In this document: positions 18,694 through 28,832 of the stretch, one piece after another
Position numbering within the stretch: the stretch's first letter is position 1
Layout: the number at the start of each line of letters is the position of its first letter
Source of the DNA: Nocardia sp. XZ_19_385
GTDB lineage: Bacteria; Actinomycetota; Actinomycetes; Mycobacteriales; Mycobacteriaceae
Assembly: GCF_015355755.1 (NCBI RefSeq)
Contig: NZ_JACVEE010000001.1
Location: 1,426,001-1,490,000, forward strand
Reading direction: 5' to 3'
Length of the DNA: 64,000 nt
Made by a program: the position numbers and the translations under genes
The notes under the pieces: model-generated
Databases searched by the model: none
What the model was told of the DNA's origin: nothing
Seen by the model: the letters and a program-made list of their open reading frames with translations, nothing else

Positions 18694-18716
18694 GGAATGA
18701 TTTATTCCACTACACT
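18694..18716 (+). promoter_or_regulatory. Promoter with palindrome upstream of the hydrolase
   Basis: A TACACT -10-like hexamer at 18711-18716 is preceded by the dyad GGAAT-GATTT-ATTCC at 18694-18708. A repressor bound there would cover the spacer region. The element stands out as AT-rich in a GC-rich genome and lies 34 bases before the hydrolase start codon. Confidence 0.4.
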
Positions 18717-18749
18717 CGAGTCATCGCTACTGAAGCACCGGAGGCACTC

Positions 18750-19556
18750 ATGACCAGCAAACTCGACATCCGCGAAGGCACCTTCCCCAACGGGCTCGCC
18801 TATCTCAGCTTCGGCAGCGGTTCGCCGTTGATCGCCCTGCCCGGCTCGACCGCCGAGAACGGGAACCTGAGCGGCAGCGCCCGGAAGTTCATGGTGAAGC
18901 CATTCCTCGCGCTCGGCGAGCGGCACACGGTCTACGTCGTGAACCGGCGCCCCGGCTTGGCGGCGGGGACCACCATGTCCGACATCACCACGGATCTGGC
19001 CGAGGCGCTGCAAGGCGAATTCGGCGAGCCCGTCGACGTGCTCGGCTACTCGACCGGCGGTTCGGTCGCACAACAACTTGCACTCGGCCACCCCAAAGTC
19101 GTTCGCCGCCTGGTGGTTACCAGCTCCGCCTACACCCTGAGCCCGAGCGGCCGCTCCGCAATGCGCCAGTTCGCCGAACGCGCGGCCGCCGGAAAACGCC
19201 CCGCCACCGCCTTCGCCGCCATCGCCAGCACCTCGAAGATCGCGCAGCGCATGATGGCCGGCCTGCTGTGGATGCTGGACCCGATGATGCGCCCGTCCAA
19301 CGGCGATTACACCGACGGCATCCGGGTCATCGAGGCCGAGGATCAGTGGGATATCAAAGACCGCCTCGCCGAAATCCAGGTCCCCGCCATGGTTCTCGGC
19401 GGCGACAAAGACCTCGCCTACCCCGCCCAGATGTTCCGCGACACCGCGGACGGCATCCCCGGCGCCACCCTCGTGCTGTACGAGGGCCGCAATCACAACT
19501 CCGCGATCGAGGACCGCCGGTTCCCGGAGGACGTCGCCAAGTTCCTCGAGGCCTGA
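18750..19556 (+). CDS. Alpha/beta-fold hydrolase
   Basis: A 268-residue alpha/beta hydrolase. The nucleophile elbow is GYSTGG with Ser as nucleophile, the oxyanion region is near LIALPGSTAENG, the acid is probably Asp in VLGGDKDLAYP and the catalytic His is in GRNHNSAIED. A mid-chain cap of helices (residues about 145-190) covers the site. ATG 18750 follows GGAGG with a 5-base spacer. No signal peptide, so cytoplasmic. Substrate unknown; esterase, lipase or C-C hydrolase activity are all possible for this fold. Confidence 0.9.
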   Translation: MTSKLDIREGTFPNGLAYLSFGSGSPLIALPGSTAENGNLSGSARKFMVKPFLALGERHTVYVVNRRPGLAAGTTMSDITTDLAEALQGEFGEPVDVLGYSTGGSVAQQLALGHPKVVRRLVVTSSAYTLSPSGRSAMRQFAERAAAGKRPATAFAAIASTSKIAQRMMAGLLWMLDPMMRPSNGDYTDGIRVIEAEDQWDIKDRLAEIQVPAMVLGGDKDLAYPAQMFRDTADGIPGATLVLYEGRNHNSAIEDRRFPEDVAKFLEA

Positions 19557-19586
19557 TCGAAGCCAGCCTGGAGCCGGCCGGCCCCA

Positions 19587-19615
19587 GCCGGACTCGGGCC
19601 ATGCGCGAGTCCGGC
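19587..19615 (+). terminator. Hairpin downstream of the hydrolase
   Basis: GCCGGACTCG at 19587-19596 pairs exactly with 19606-19615 around a 9-base loop, about 30 bases after the hydrolase stop. The motif CCCAGCCGGACTCG recurs at 19684-19697. A second weaker hairpin (CTCCCA/TGGGAG, near 19656-19674) lies downstream of the converging DUF4345 gene. The 239-base gap holds no gene. Confidence 0.55.
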
Positions 19616-19795
19616 CAATCGACTACCGCGGGAAATCTCCAAATTCCCGCAGACCTCCCAAACTGGCTGGGAGCCTGCAGATCCCAGCCGGACTCGAGTA
19701 TCGCGCCATCGCCGGTGCCGGTCACCGTCACGGACCGAGGCCCTGCCCGCTGTGGCGACGCAGCCTACCGGTTATTGCAGGAGGGCACAGAGGTC

Positions 19796-20224
19796 TTACA
19801 CGCCCGAACGAGACCGGCTGGGGGCCAATGGTTCGTGGCCGCTCAGCACCCGGTCCTCATTGGCTGTGGCCAGCCAGAAGAACAGCGGCGGGAGGACGAA
19901 TTCGATGACGGTGAGCACGATTTGGAACCAGTGCGGCCAGCCGTGCACGGCCAGGGAGACCGCTCGTCCGACGGCGCCGAGCAAGAAGATGCCCGCGAGC
20001 CAGCGGATGGCGGGGGCGGGGATCGGGGACTGGCGGGCAGCCCAGATCCAAGCGGCGCCGTAGCCGACGAAAATGGCGCCGAAGAAGCGGCTCTGGCTGT
20101 CTGCGGTGACACCGGCGTCCGCCATGTCCGGGACGGAGTCGTTGCCGAGGGCGATGTGCGCGAAGCCGATCGCCACGCAGGCGATGCCCATGGTGAGGGC
20201 GAGGATCTTGAGCAGTTTCGACAT
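19796..20224 (-). CDS. DUF4345-type small membrane protein
   Basis: A 142-residue protein with four membrane helices (LLKILALTMGIACVAIGFAH at the start, then an AIFVGYGAAWIWA helix, WLAGIFLLGAVGRAVSLAV, and a VLTVIEFVLPPLFFWLA helix) and a short polar C-terminus. The pattern matches the DUF4345 family of small four-helix membrane proteins. ATG 20224 follows AGGAGGA. The gene is divergent from a TetR regulator, and two near-identical operators sit between them, so it is very likely that regulator's target. Its transport or signalling role is unknown. Confidence 0.82.
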   Translation of the reverse strand: MSKLLKILALTMGIACVAIGFAHIALGNDSVPDMADAGVTADSQSRFFGAIFVGYGAAWIWAARQSPIPAPAIRWLAGIFLLGAVGRAVSLAVHGWPHWFQIVLTVIEFVLPPLFFWLATANEDRVLSGHEPLAPSRSRSGV

Positions 20225-20275
20225 GGCGTTCCTCCTGTTGGCGGCACATCCCCTGTGCCGCGCGGGCGGGTGCTT

Positions 20276-20299
20276 CTTAGTAGACGCGCATCTACTTAG
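20276..20299. promoter_or_regulatory. TetR operator 1
   Basis: A near-palindromic 24-base site built from CTTAGTAGACGCGC and its partner ATCTACTTAG. It lies 52 bases upstream of the DUF4345 gene. The 12-base core TAGTAGACGCGC recurs 37 bases away in operator 2. Confidence 0.65.
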
Positions 20300-20313
20300 G
20301 GATCGTACGACCA

Positions 20314-20336
20314 TTAGTAGACGCGCGTCAACTAAG
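20314..20336. promoter_or_regulatory. TetR operator 2
   Basis: Contains TTAGTAGACGCGCGTCAACT (20314-20333) plus AAG, an inverted repeat with GTAGACGCGCGTC-type symmetry. It ends nine bases before the GTG start of the TetR gene, a position that would block its own transcription. Confidence 0.65.
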
Positions 20337-20345
20337 ATCGGTCTC

Positions 20346-20978
20346 GTGAGTACTCGCCGCCGCCTCGCCCCCGACGAACGCCGCCGCCTGCTGGTGGAAG
20401 CCGGCGCGGGATTGTTCGCTCAGCGCGCCTACGACGAGGTGCTCATGGAGGACGTGGCCGCGGCGGCGGGCATATCGCGGGCCCTGCTGTATCGGCATTT
20501 CCCAAGCAAGCGAGAGCTTTTCGTAGCCGTGTACCAGCAGGCGGCCGAACAACTGCTGGTGGTCACCGAACTCGACCCCGCGCAGCCGCTGCTCGAACAG
20601 CTGGCCGCAGGGCTGGACGCCCACCTGGACTACTTCGAGGCCAACGCCCACGCGGTCCTCGCCGCCAACAAGGTCCTGGCCACTGACCCGACCATTCAGA
20701 CGATCATCACAGGCGAGCTCGACGAACTGCGCCGCCGACTGCTCGATGTCATCGGCGTCGAAGGCGCCGCACGCACCATGACATCCTCGATCCTGATGAG
20801 CTGGCTCACCTTCTTCCGAGTCCTGACCGTCGATTGGCTGGAGCACCACACCATGACCCGAGAGCAGATGCGCGACGTCGGCGTCGGCGCGCTCCTCGGT
20901 GCGCTCGGATCGGTCCTCCCCCAACCGGGGCAGGGTGACTCGCCGCCCGGATCGAATCGCCAGGGCATCACCACCTGA
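20346..20978 (+). CDS. TetR-family repressor
   Basis: A 210-residue regulator. Residues about 8-55 form the TetR helix-turn-helix (DERRRLLVEAGAGLFAQRAY, then DVAAAAGISRALLYRHFPSK), followed by a helical ligand-binding domain. GTG 20346 is chosen because the long upstream frame runs through the operator region and the divergent gene's start. It probably represses both itself and the DUF4345 gene through the two operators. The ligand is unknown. Confidence 0.92.
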   Translation: MSTRRRLAPDERRRLLVEAGAGLFAQRAYDEVLMEDVAAAAGISRALLYRHFPSKRELFVAVYQQAAEQLLVVTELDPAQPLLEQLAAGLDAHLDYFEANAHAVLAANKVLATDPTIQTIITGELDELRRRLLDVIGVEGAARTMTSSILMSWLTFFRVLTVDWLEHHTMTREQMRDVGVGALLGALGSVLPQPGQGDSPPGSNRQGITT

Positions 20979-21010
20979 CGCATCCGGCCTCGGATGCGGG
21001 GCGGAGCGGG

Positions 21011-21925
21011 TCAGAGGTTCGACGGGCGGACGACCATGACGGAGGCGGCGCGTTTACCGCTTTCCTGGAGCAGGGCGATTGCCTGGCCGGACTGGTCTAT
21101 GGCGGCGTAGACGCCTGGGATACCGACGGGGTCGAGCCAGCGGCCGTTGCGGAGGTCGTTGGCTTGGGAGTCGTCGATGTCGCGATGCGGGAAGGCGGTT
21201 CGCACGGCTTCGTCCATGTCGAGGCTGAGTAAGGAGGCCTCGGGATCGGCTTCTGCCGTTGCGCCCAATTCGTCCAGGGTGCGGGCGTGTTCGAGGGTGA
21301 ACGGGCCAACCCTGGTGCGGCGCAAGGCGGTCAGGTGGCCGCCGACGCCGAGGGCCGCGCCGAGATCGCGGGCGAGGGCGCGAATGTAGGTGCCGGAGGA
21401 GCATTCGACTTCGACGTCCAGGTCGACGAACTCGCCGTCCGGAATGTCGTGGCGGGCAAGGACATCGAAGCGCGAAACGGTGACCGGGCGGGCGGCCAGT
21501 TGCACGTCTTCGCCGGCGCGGGCGCGGGCGTAGGCGCGTTCGCCGTCGACCTTGATGGCACTGACGGTGGCGGGCACCTGCTGGATGTCTCCGGTCAAAG
21601 TCTTTACGTGCGTGGCGATGTCATCGTTGGTGACGTGCAGCGCCGACGTGGTCGCGAGGACTTCACCTTCGGCGTCGTCGGTGTTGGTGGACTGCCCCAG
21701 GCGGATGGTCGCGGTGTAGGCCTTGGTGGTCAGGGTGAGCAGACCGAGCAGTTTCGTGGCCCGGTCCACGCCGAGCACGAGCACGCCGGTCGCCATCGGG
21801 TCGAGGGTGCCCGCGTGCCCGACCTTCTTGGTGCGCAACAACCTTCGGCTTTTCGCGACGACGTCGTGGCTGGTCCAGCCGCCGTCCTTGTCGACGATCA
21901 GCAGGCCGCCGAGACCGCCCGCCAT
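21011..21925 (-). CDS. truB: tRNA pseudouridine(55) synthase
   Basis: TruB makes the universal pseudouridine 55 in the T-loop of tRNAs. The 304-residue product has the catalytic motif KVGHAGTLDPMATGVL with the nucleophilic Asp, the KAYTATIRLG and VSAIKVDGERAYARAR segments, and a C-terminal PUA-like domain. Its ATG shares one base with the pptT stop (TGATG), so the two are coupled. Gene order truB-pptT is as in mycobacteria. Confidence 0.97.
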   Translation of the reverse strand: MAGGLGGLLIVDKDGGWTSHDVVAKSRRLLRTKKVGHAGTLDPMATGVLVLGVDRATKLLGLLTLTTKAYTATIRLGQSTNTDDAEGEVLATTSALHVTNDDIATHVKTLTGDIQQVPATVSAIKVDGERAYARARAGEDVQLAARPVTVSRFDVLARHDIPDGEFVDLDVEVECSSGTYIRALARDLGAALGVGGHLTALRRTRVGPFTLEHARTLDELGATAEADPEASLLSLDMDEAVRTAFPHRDIDDSQANDLRNGRWLDPVGIPGVYAAIDQSGQAIALLQESGKRAASVMVVRPSNL

Positions 21926-22593
21926 CAGCCGTGCACGATCGCGGTCAGGATGCGCCCGTCGGCGATCAGCCAGCGGCCGTCGAACGAGAGCAGCGGGGCG
22001 CCACCGTCATTGGTCTGGCCGGGGACCAGGATCTTGCTGTGGAACGTGCCCGCACCCGCGCCGTCGGAGACCTCGTCGAGGGTGAAGGTGATGTGCGCGT
22101 CCTCGAAACCGAGCCAGCGGGTGGTCAGCGGGAACCACGCTTTGTAAGTAGCCTCCTTGGCGCAGAACAGCAGCCGATCGAGATGCAGGCCGGATGCGGT
22201 GGTGCGCAACCACTCTCGCTCCTCCGGCAGGCTCACCGAATCGAGCACGCCCTCCGGCAGTTCGGCATGTGGTTCGGCGTCGATGCCGACCGAACGGAAC
22301 CGCAGCCGGTGCGCCAGCGCCGCCGCCCGATAACCCTCGGTGTGGGTCAGGCTGCCGACCACTCCGCGCGGCCACACAGGAGCGCCGCGCTCCCCCTTGC
22401 CGATCGCCACCGGCGGCTCGCCCAACTGTTCCAGCGCCAGCCGGGCGCAGTGCCGCGCACCGATGAAGTCGCGGCGGCGCTTCTCCACCGACTTCGCGAT
22501 GAGGTGCTCCTCGGCCGGATGCGCCTTCAGATCCTCCGGGTACTCCAGCAGTTCAGCGGACGCGACACCACTGGGCAGAATGTTCTCGATCAT
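21925..22593 (-). CDS. pptT: 4'-phosphopantetheinyl transferase (PptT type)
   Basis: PptT transfers phosphopantetheine from CoA to carrier proteins of fatty-acid, mycolic-acid, polyketide and siderophore assembly lines; it is essential in mycobacteria. The 222-residue protein shows the Sfp-type motifs VGIDAEP (metal-binding Asp and Glu) and FCAKEATYKAW (Glu and Lys of the active site), plus GSLTHTEGYRAAAL contacting CoA. It starts ATG 22593 and overlaps truB downstream. The hydrolase that reverses its reaction is encoded immediately upstream on the same strand. Confidence 0.95.
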   Translation of the reverse strand: MIENILPSGVASAELLEYPEDLKAHPAEEHLIAKSVEKRRRDFIGARHCARLALEQLGEPPVAIGKGERGAPVWPRGVVGSLTHTEGYRAAALAHRLRFRSVGIDAEPHAELPEGVLDSVSLPEEREWLRTTASGLHLDRLLFCAKEATYKAWFPLTTRWLGFEDAHITFTLDEVSDGAGAGTFHSKILVPGQTNDGGAPLLSFDGRWLIADGRILTAIVHG

Positions 22594-22638
22594 CGGCTAC
22601 GAGCCTAGTCGAGGCGGTTGGTCACCAATTCGCATGGT

Positions 22639-23604
22639 TCACACGCCGCGGCGGCGCTCGGCGCGTTCGCGCATCTCGGCGGCTGCCTTCTCCATTTCGG
22701 GGGTGAGTTCGAAGTGGCCACCGAATTTGTTCAGGGAGCCCGGCGGATATTCGGGGGTGGGGAGGATCTGGCGGAGCAGCGGGTCGGGGAGACCGCGGCG
22801 CTGCCATTCGCGCGGATAACCGAGCGAGACCTCTTCGAAGCGGACACCGTCGTAGTAGGAAGTGCGCGGGATGTGCAGGTGTCCGTAGACCGAGCAGACC
22901 ACGTTGTAGCTGGTGTGCCAGTCGGCGGTGAGGTCGGTGCCACACCAGAGCGCGAACTCCGGATAGAAGAGCACGTCGGTGGGTTGCCGGACAAGCGGGA
23001 AATGGTTGATCAGGACCAGCGGGGTTTCCGGCGGCAGCGCGTCGAGCCGGCGCTTGGTGGCCTGCACACGAGCGTGGCACCAGGCGTCGCGGGTCAGATA
23101 CGGATCCGGCGAGAGCATGAACTCGTCGGTCGCGACGACGTTGCGTTCGCGGGCGATGGCCAGGCCCTCGGCCTTGGTGGTGGCGCCCTTCGGCAGGAAC
23201 GAATAGTCGTAGAGCAGGAACATCGGCACCAGCGTCACCGGCCCGCCGAACTCCTCCGCACCCGCGCCCGCCCACACCGGGAACGGATCCTCCGGCGTCA
23301 CCACATCCAGATCCCGGCAGATCGACACCAGGTAGTCGTACCGGGCGGCCCCATGCATCTGCACGGGATCTTTTGGCGTGGTCCACAATTCGTGGTTCCC
23401 CGGTACCCAGATCACCTTCGCGAACCGGCTCCGCAACAACTCCAGCGCCCACCGGAGATCGTCGGTCTTCTCCCCCACGTCCCCGGCGACGATCAGCCAA
23501 TCCTCCGGCGAATCCGCCGTGATCTGCTCGACCACCGGCCGATTCCCCTGGTGCCCGACATGAATATCGCTCACCGCCATCAACTTGGGTATCACCACAC
23601 CCAC
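22639..23604 (-). CDS. pptH: Metallophosphoesterase, PptH-like phosphopantetheinyl hydrolase
   Basis: A roughly 321-residue calcineurin-like phosphoesterase. All metal-site blocks are present: DIHVGH, GDVGEKTDD, GNHELW, NHFPL and GHLH. Position and sequence match Rv2795c of M. tuberculosis, reported to remove phosphopantetheine from carrier proteins and so oppose PptT. The pair could set the charge state of acyl carrier proteins. The start is uncertain among GTG codons 23604 and 23595. It ends 45 bases before pptT begins, so cotranscription is likely. Confidence 0.85.
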   Translation of the reverse strand: MGVVIPKLMAVSDIHVGHQGNRPVVEQITADSPEDWLIVAGDVGEKTDDLRWALELLRSRFAKVIWVPGNHELWTTPKDPVQMHGAARYDYLVSICRDLDVVTPEDPFPVWAGAGAEEFGGPVTLVPMFLLYDYSFLPKGATTKAEGLAIARERNVVATDEFMLSPDPYLTRDAWCHARVQATKRRLDALPPETPLVLINHFPLVRQPTDVLFYPEFALWCGTDLTADWHTSYNVVCSVYGHLHIPRTSYYDGVRFEEVSLGYPREWQRRGLPDPLLRQILPTPEYPPGSLNKFGGHFELTPEMEKAAAEMRERAERRRGV

Positions 23605-23690
23605 ATTGGCACACCCGCGACTACAGCCGCGCACCGACCGGCTCCGAAAAGGGTTCGTCCCCGGGAGATCGACGTCCTATCCTTCGACAG

Positions 23691-24035
23691 GTGAACCTGA
23701 CCGGGCTATCAGAGATGTTCCGGGACGATTCGCAGCGACGTCGCGCCGGCTGGTTCGTGCATCAACGCCTGGCCGACGACCGCAAGCAGCAGGAATGCCG
23801 ATATCTGATGCGGTTCTGCTGGCAATTGCTGACACCCGGGCACAACGTCACCGAACAAGAGCTGGCGGAACACGTGGATCCCGTCAAACTCGCCGCCGTC
23901 CACGGGCTCGTCACCGCCATCATGACTTCGCCGGACGAGGTCGACGAATGGCTCGCTGTCGCGGATATCGAGTACCCGGTCATTCAGGATCGCGGCTCCT
24001 GGGGTGACCGCGAAGGACAGATCGGTCTCACGTAG
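23691..24035 (+). CDS. Hypothetical protein, 114 residues
   Basis: A small soluble protein starting at GTG 23691, divergent from pptH. It is helical by pattern (QRRRAGWFVHQRLADDRKQQ, then a CRYLMRFCWQLL segment) with a middle acidic helix region VTEQELAEHVDPVKLAAVHG and a Trp-containing end. Base use is typical of coding sequence here. It overlaps the tail of the converging Hsp70-partner gene by 8 bases. No family recognised; no signal peptide or membrane segment. Confidence 0.6.
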   Translation: MNLTGLSEMFRDDSQRRRAGWFVHQRLADDRKQQECRYLMRFCWQLLTPGHNVTEQELAEHVDPVKLAAVHGLVTAIMTSPDEVDEWLAVADIEYPVIQDRGSWGDREGQIGLT

Positions 24036-26415
24036 CCCAGTGGAGTCGCGCTGTTGAAGCAAACCCCGAGGCGATGGTGAGAGCGCCGTTGGGTTGGCGG
24101 CGGCAGGAAGCGACAGCAAGATGACACGGAGTGAGAGTCGGCTGGATGAGGACGCCACCATCGATTTCGTAGCGGGTGTTGGTGACTTTCCAGGAGGTGG
24201 CCTGGGGGTCGGTGGGGGTGACCGGCGGGGTGCCGGGGCGGGCTACGACCATGACCTCGGTGACACCGGTGGGCCAGTCGAAGGTCAGGCGTCCGTCGTG
24301 GATGGCGAGATTGCTGACGGTGGGAATGCCGCTCGGAGTCGGCTCGTCTGGGAGTGCGACTGGCTCGGCAGCGGACTGCGGGGACGTGCCTGACTGAGAC
24401 GACGTCGCGGAATCCGCCTCTGGAGCAGGCTGTTCCGAATCAACCCGGCCCACCAACGGTGGGAATTGGGCCCGCTGGCTCGCTGGAACGTCTTGGGTTG
24501 TACCGACGGGCTCCGACGACGACTCCTGCCGATTCGTGCTGCCGGGGTGGGTTTCCTGGACCGGCTGCTCAGGCTGTGGCACTGGAGCCGGGCGGCTCGC
24601 GTCGACGTTGGGGGTTGGCGCAGGGGGTGGGGCGTCGGAGCGGGTGAGGTCGGAGTAGCGGCCGGCGACGGCTGCGACGACGGCGTAGATCGGTTGGCCG
24701 GTGGGTGGGGCGCCGCCGTCTTCGAGTTCGGTGGTGCGGGTGCGGCCGACTGTGCGCCAGGTGCCGTCGGGTTGGAGGCGGGTCACCTTGTAGTCGGCGT
24801 TGCCGGTGGGTGAGGGGGTCCAGGTGACCAGGACCGAGCCGGTGGTCAGGCGGGAGGCGTGGACGCTGGCGGGGGCTTCGATCGGGGTGGCGGCGAGGGC
24901 GGCGGCCGCGTCCGGGTGGTCGGCGCAGGCGGATTGGGCGGCGAGGAGGGCGCGGGTGCGGTCGTGGGGCGGGGCGGAATTCGCTTCGGCGACAAGGCGG
25001 TCCGCGGTGGCGATGGCTGCTCGGGCCTGGGTCAGCAGTTGGTCGAGGGTGGTGGTCTGGCCAGTGGGTGGCGGGACGTCGGAGGCGTTGCGCTGGAGGT
25101 ATTCCAGGTGTTCGGTGGCTGCGACGAAGCGTTTGGCGGCGCAGGCGGCAGTGGCGTCGCGCCAGTGGTTGGCGGCTTCGGCGAGGACTCGTTCGACTTC
25201 GTCGGCGACCGGGCGGATGGGGGTGGCGCCACCGTTGGCGCCCGCGTCGAGCTGTCTGGCTTCGGCGACGTGGCGTGCGGCTTCCTGGGGGCGGCCGGAC
25301 CGCAGTGCGGCGCGCGCGGCTTTGAGGGGCTCTTCCCATTCGCGGGAGGAGCCCGCGCTCGACGCGCGGTGCGCCGTTCGGGACCCGGACGCTCTGGCAT
25401 GGGACACGGGCGGCGGGGCCGAAGCGGATCGCGCTGCCGGCGCACCGCTTTCGATGCGGGCACCGAGCGCGCCCGCGATTTCGGCGAGCAACCGAATCGC
25501 TTCGGCTCGGTCGAGCCCGAGTTCGATCGCCTCTTCGAGCAGGAATTCGTAGTCCTCGCCGACCAGCTGGTCTTCCACCAGGACCGCGGCGCGGATCTTC
25601 GGGCGCAGTTCGGCGGCAACATCTTCGGTGATCGTCCGAACGTATTCCGCGGCTACCGCGGGACCGGCCTCGAGCAAATCCTGGACGTGCACCAACAGTT
25701 CGTCGAGCACGACTCGGACGCGGCCGGGCGGCAGTTCCCGGGCTCGGGCGCGCAGCGCGTCGGCGCGCAGGCGGATCTCGTTGGTCTGCGTCGACTGCGC
25801 CGGATCGAGCTGGAGCAGCGCGAAAAGTGTTGGTGTGGGCGGGCCTTCGAGCAGCCGCTCCCATTCGCTGAGAAGCTGGCGGATCTGTTTGCGACGCTGG
25901 TCGGTGAGCACGGTCGGTGTCGCCGGAGCTTGGTCCTCGATGACGCGGTGGCGGTGCAGGCGTGCGGCGACCTCGGCGGCGGTGAGCCCGCCCATCGCGC
26001 CGATCTCCTCGAGACCGGCCACTTTTCCGGCGGGCACCCCGCCGTAGCGCTGCACCAGCCGGGAGATGGCGGTGTCGAGCATTTCGAATCGTTCGGCGTC
26101 GCGCTGCTCCCGTTCGTTGCGGACACGCAACGCTTCGGCACGGCGAGAACCGCTGTACAGCAGCAACTCCGAACGCCGGTCATGCCCATCTACCAGCAGG
26201 CCGACGAGCACCCGATACTTCGGATGGTCACGCTGTTTCTGCCAGAAGCCCCACACTTCTTCGACTCGCGCGGAAACCTCGGCATCGCTGAGGGTTTCGG
26301 CTTCGTCGAGCGGAATGTCGTAGAGCTCGAACGGATCCGAGAACTCGATACCGCCGCGGCGTTCGACGTCGGCGAGAACGCGTTTGCGGTAGTCGTTGGG
26401 GACGAACGCTTCCAT
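24028..26415 (-). CDS. Large coiled/fibronectin-III protein paired with Hsp70
   Basis: A 795-residue protein of unrecognised overall family. Residues 1-130 are a helical region with EEVWGFWQKQRDHPKYRVLV; residues 170-310 are strongly helical and charged; 355-510 hold further helical repeats (LKAARAALRSGRPQEAARHV, then AACAAKRFVAATEHLEYL) with a TPR-like feel. A fibronectin type III domain follows at about 513-597 (SVHASRLTTGSVLVTWTPSP), then a Pro/Ser/Gln-rich linker (598-695) and a second beta domain to the end. No HPD J-domain motif was found. The ATG lies 6 bases after the Hsp70 stop, so it is cotranscribed and is probably a dedicated cochaperone or client adaptor. Confidence 0.85.
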   Translation of the reverse strand: MEAFVPNDYRKRVLADVERRGGIEFSDPFELYDIPLDEAETLSDAEVSARVEEVWGFWQKQRDHPKYRVLVGLLVDGHDRRSELLLYSGSRRAEALRVRNEREQRDAERFEMLDTAISRLVQRYGGVPAGKVAGLEEIGAMGGLTAAEVAARLHRHRVIEDQAPATPTVLTDQRRKQIRQLLSEWERLLEGPPTPTLFALLQLDPAQSTQTNEIRLRADALRARARELPPGRVRVVLDELLVHVQDLLEAGPAVAAEYVRTITEDVAAELRPKIRAAVLVEDQLVGEDYEFLLEEAIELGLDRAEAIRLLAEIAGALGARIESGAPAARSASAPPPVSHARASGSRTAHRASSAGSSREWEEPLKAARAALRSGRPQEAARHVAEARQLDAGANGGATPIRPVADEVERVLAEAANHWRDATAACAAKRFVAATEHLEYLQRNASDVPPPTGQTTTLDQLLTQARAAIATADRLVAEANSAPPHDRTRALLAAQSACADHPDAAAALAATPIEAPASVHASRLTTGSVLVTWTPSPTGNADYKVTRLQPDGTWRTVGRTRTTELEDGGAPPTGQPIYAVVAAVAGRYSDLTRSDAPPPAPTPNVDASRPAPVPQPEQPVQETHPGSTNRQESSSEPVGTTQDVPASQRAQFPPLVGRVDSEQPAPEADSATSSQSGTSPQSAAEPVALPDEPTPSGIPTVSNLAIHDGRLTFDWPTGVTEVMVVARPGTPPVTPTDPQATSWKVTNTRYEIDGGVLIQPTLTPCHLAVASCRRQPNGALTIASGFASTARLHWAT

Positions 26416-26421
26416 GGCGGC

Positions 26422-28104
<1,683 letters not shown>

Positions 28105-28208
28105 GGAACGCGATGGTAGCAGCCGAATCCGACCCCGGCCCAGCGGCCGACCAGCCAATTCCGCTGCCGCCCCGCCCCTTCCAGGGCGGTGCGCGTTATC
28201 GTGCGGAT

Positions 28209-28775
28209 ATGTCTGAATCAGTCGCGCAGCACGCCGGGGAATTCGACGGACCGACGAGCCCCATCCGGCGGTCACCCGCCGAACCGGAAGCCGCCACTGC
28301 GCAACCCGATCCCGTACAGCAGACCCTCACCCGCCTGGTGGAACAGATCGAAGACCTGTCCCGAGTGATCGCCCGCCAAGCCGCCACCATCGAACGCCTC
28401 ACCGACGACGCCAAGGCCCGCGCGCAACTAGAACGCGCAGGCGCGGACCTGCCCCTGGTGGTCGAACTGTTCGCCCTGCACAACGACTCGGTGGCGTGCG
28501 CCTCGACCGCCGAATCCGACCGGGAACGAGACGCTTTCGCCGCCGTCGCTACCCGTGTTGAACGACTACTGGCCGGCCGCGGCGCCGTCCTCGTCACACC
28601 CCGCCCCGACGACCCCTTCGATTCCCTCACCATGGAAGCCACCGACGTCGCACCCACCGCCGACCCCGCGGCAGACCGCACCATCGATGCCCTGATCCAG
28701 CCGGGCCTGTCGGTCTCCGGCCGCTCGATCCGCCCGGCAAGCGTGGTCGTCCGCCGTCACCGTCCCGCTGACTGA
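28209..28775 (+). CDS. GrpE-like nucleotide-exchange factor, divergent form
   Basis: A 188-residue protein divergent from the Hsp70 gene (104 bases between starts). A disordered N-terminus is followed by a coiled coil (residues about 35-70), a short helical middle (LPLVVELFALHNDS and AAVATRVERLLAGRG), and a C-terminal beta part that matches the GrpE core: PDDPFDSLTMEAT stands where GrpE has its DPFDPxxHEAV motif, and PGLSVSGRSIRPASVVV corresponds to the GrpE end (grvlRpAxVvV). The His of that motif is replaced by Met. I infer it releases ADP from the adjacent Hsp70. Canonical grpE would sit beside dnaK elsewhere. Confidence 0.72.
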   Translation: MSESVAQHAGEFDGPTSPIRRSPAEPEAATAQPDPVQQTLTRLVEQIEDLSRVIARQAATIERLTDDAKARAQLERAGADLPLVVELFALHNDSVACASTAESDRERDAFAAVATRVERLLAGRGAVLVTPRPDDPFDSLTMEATDVAPTADPAADRTIDALIQPGLSVSGRSIRPASVVVRRHRPAD

Positions 28776-28832
28776 GGGTGGCTTGATCACTCCGCACGAA
28801 AATGCCACCGGACGGGTGGATAACTTGCTCCG

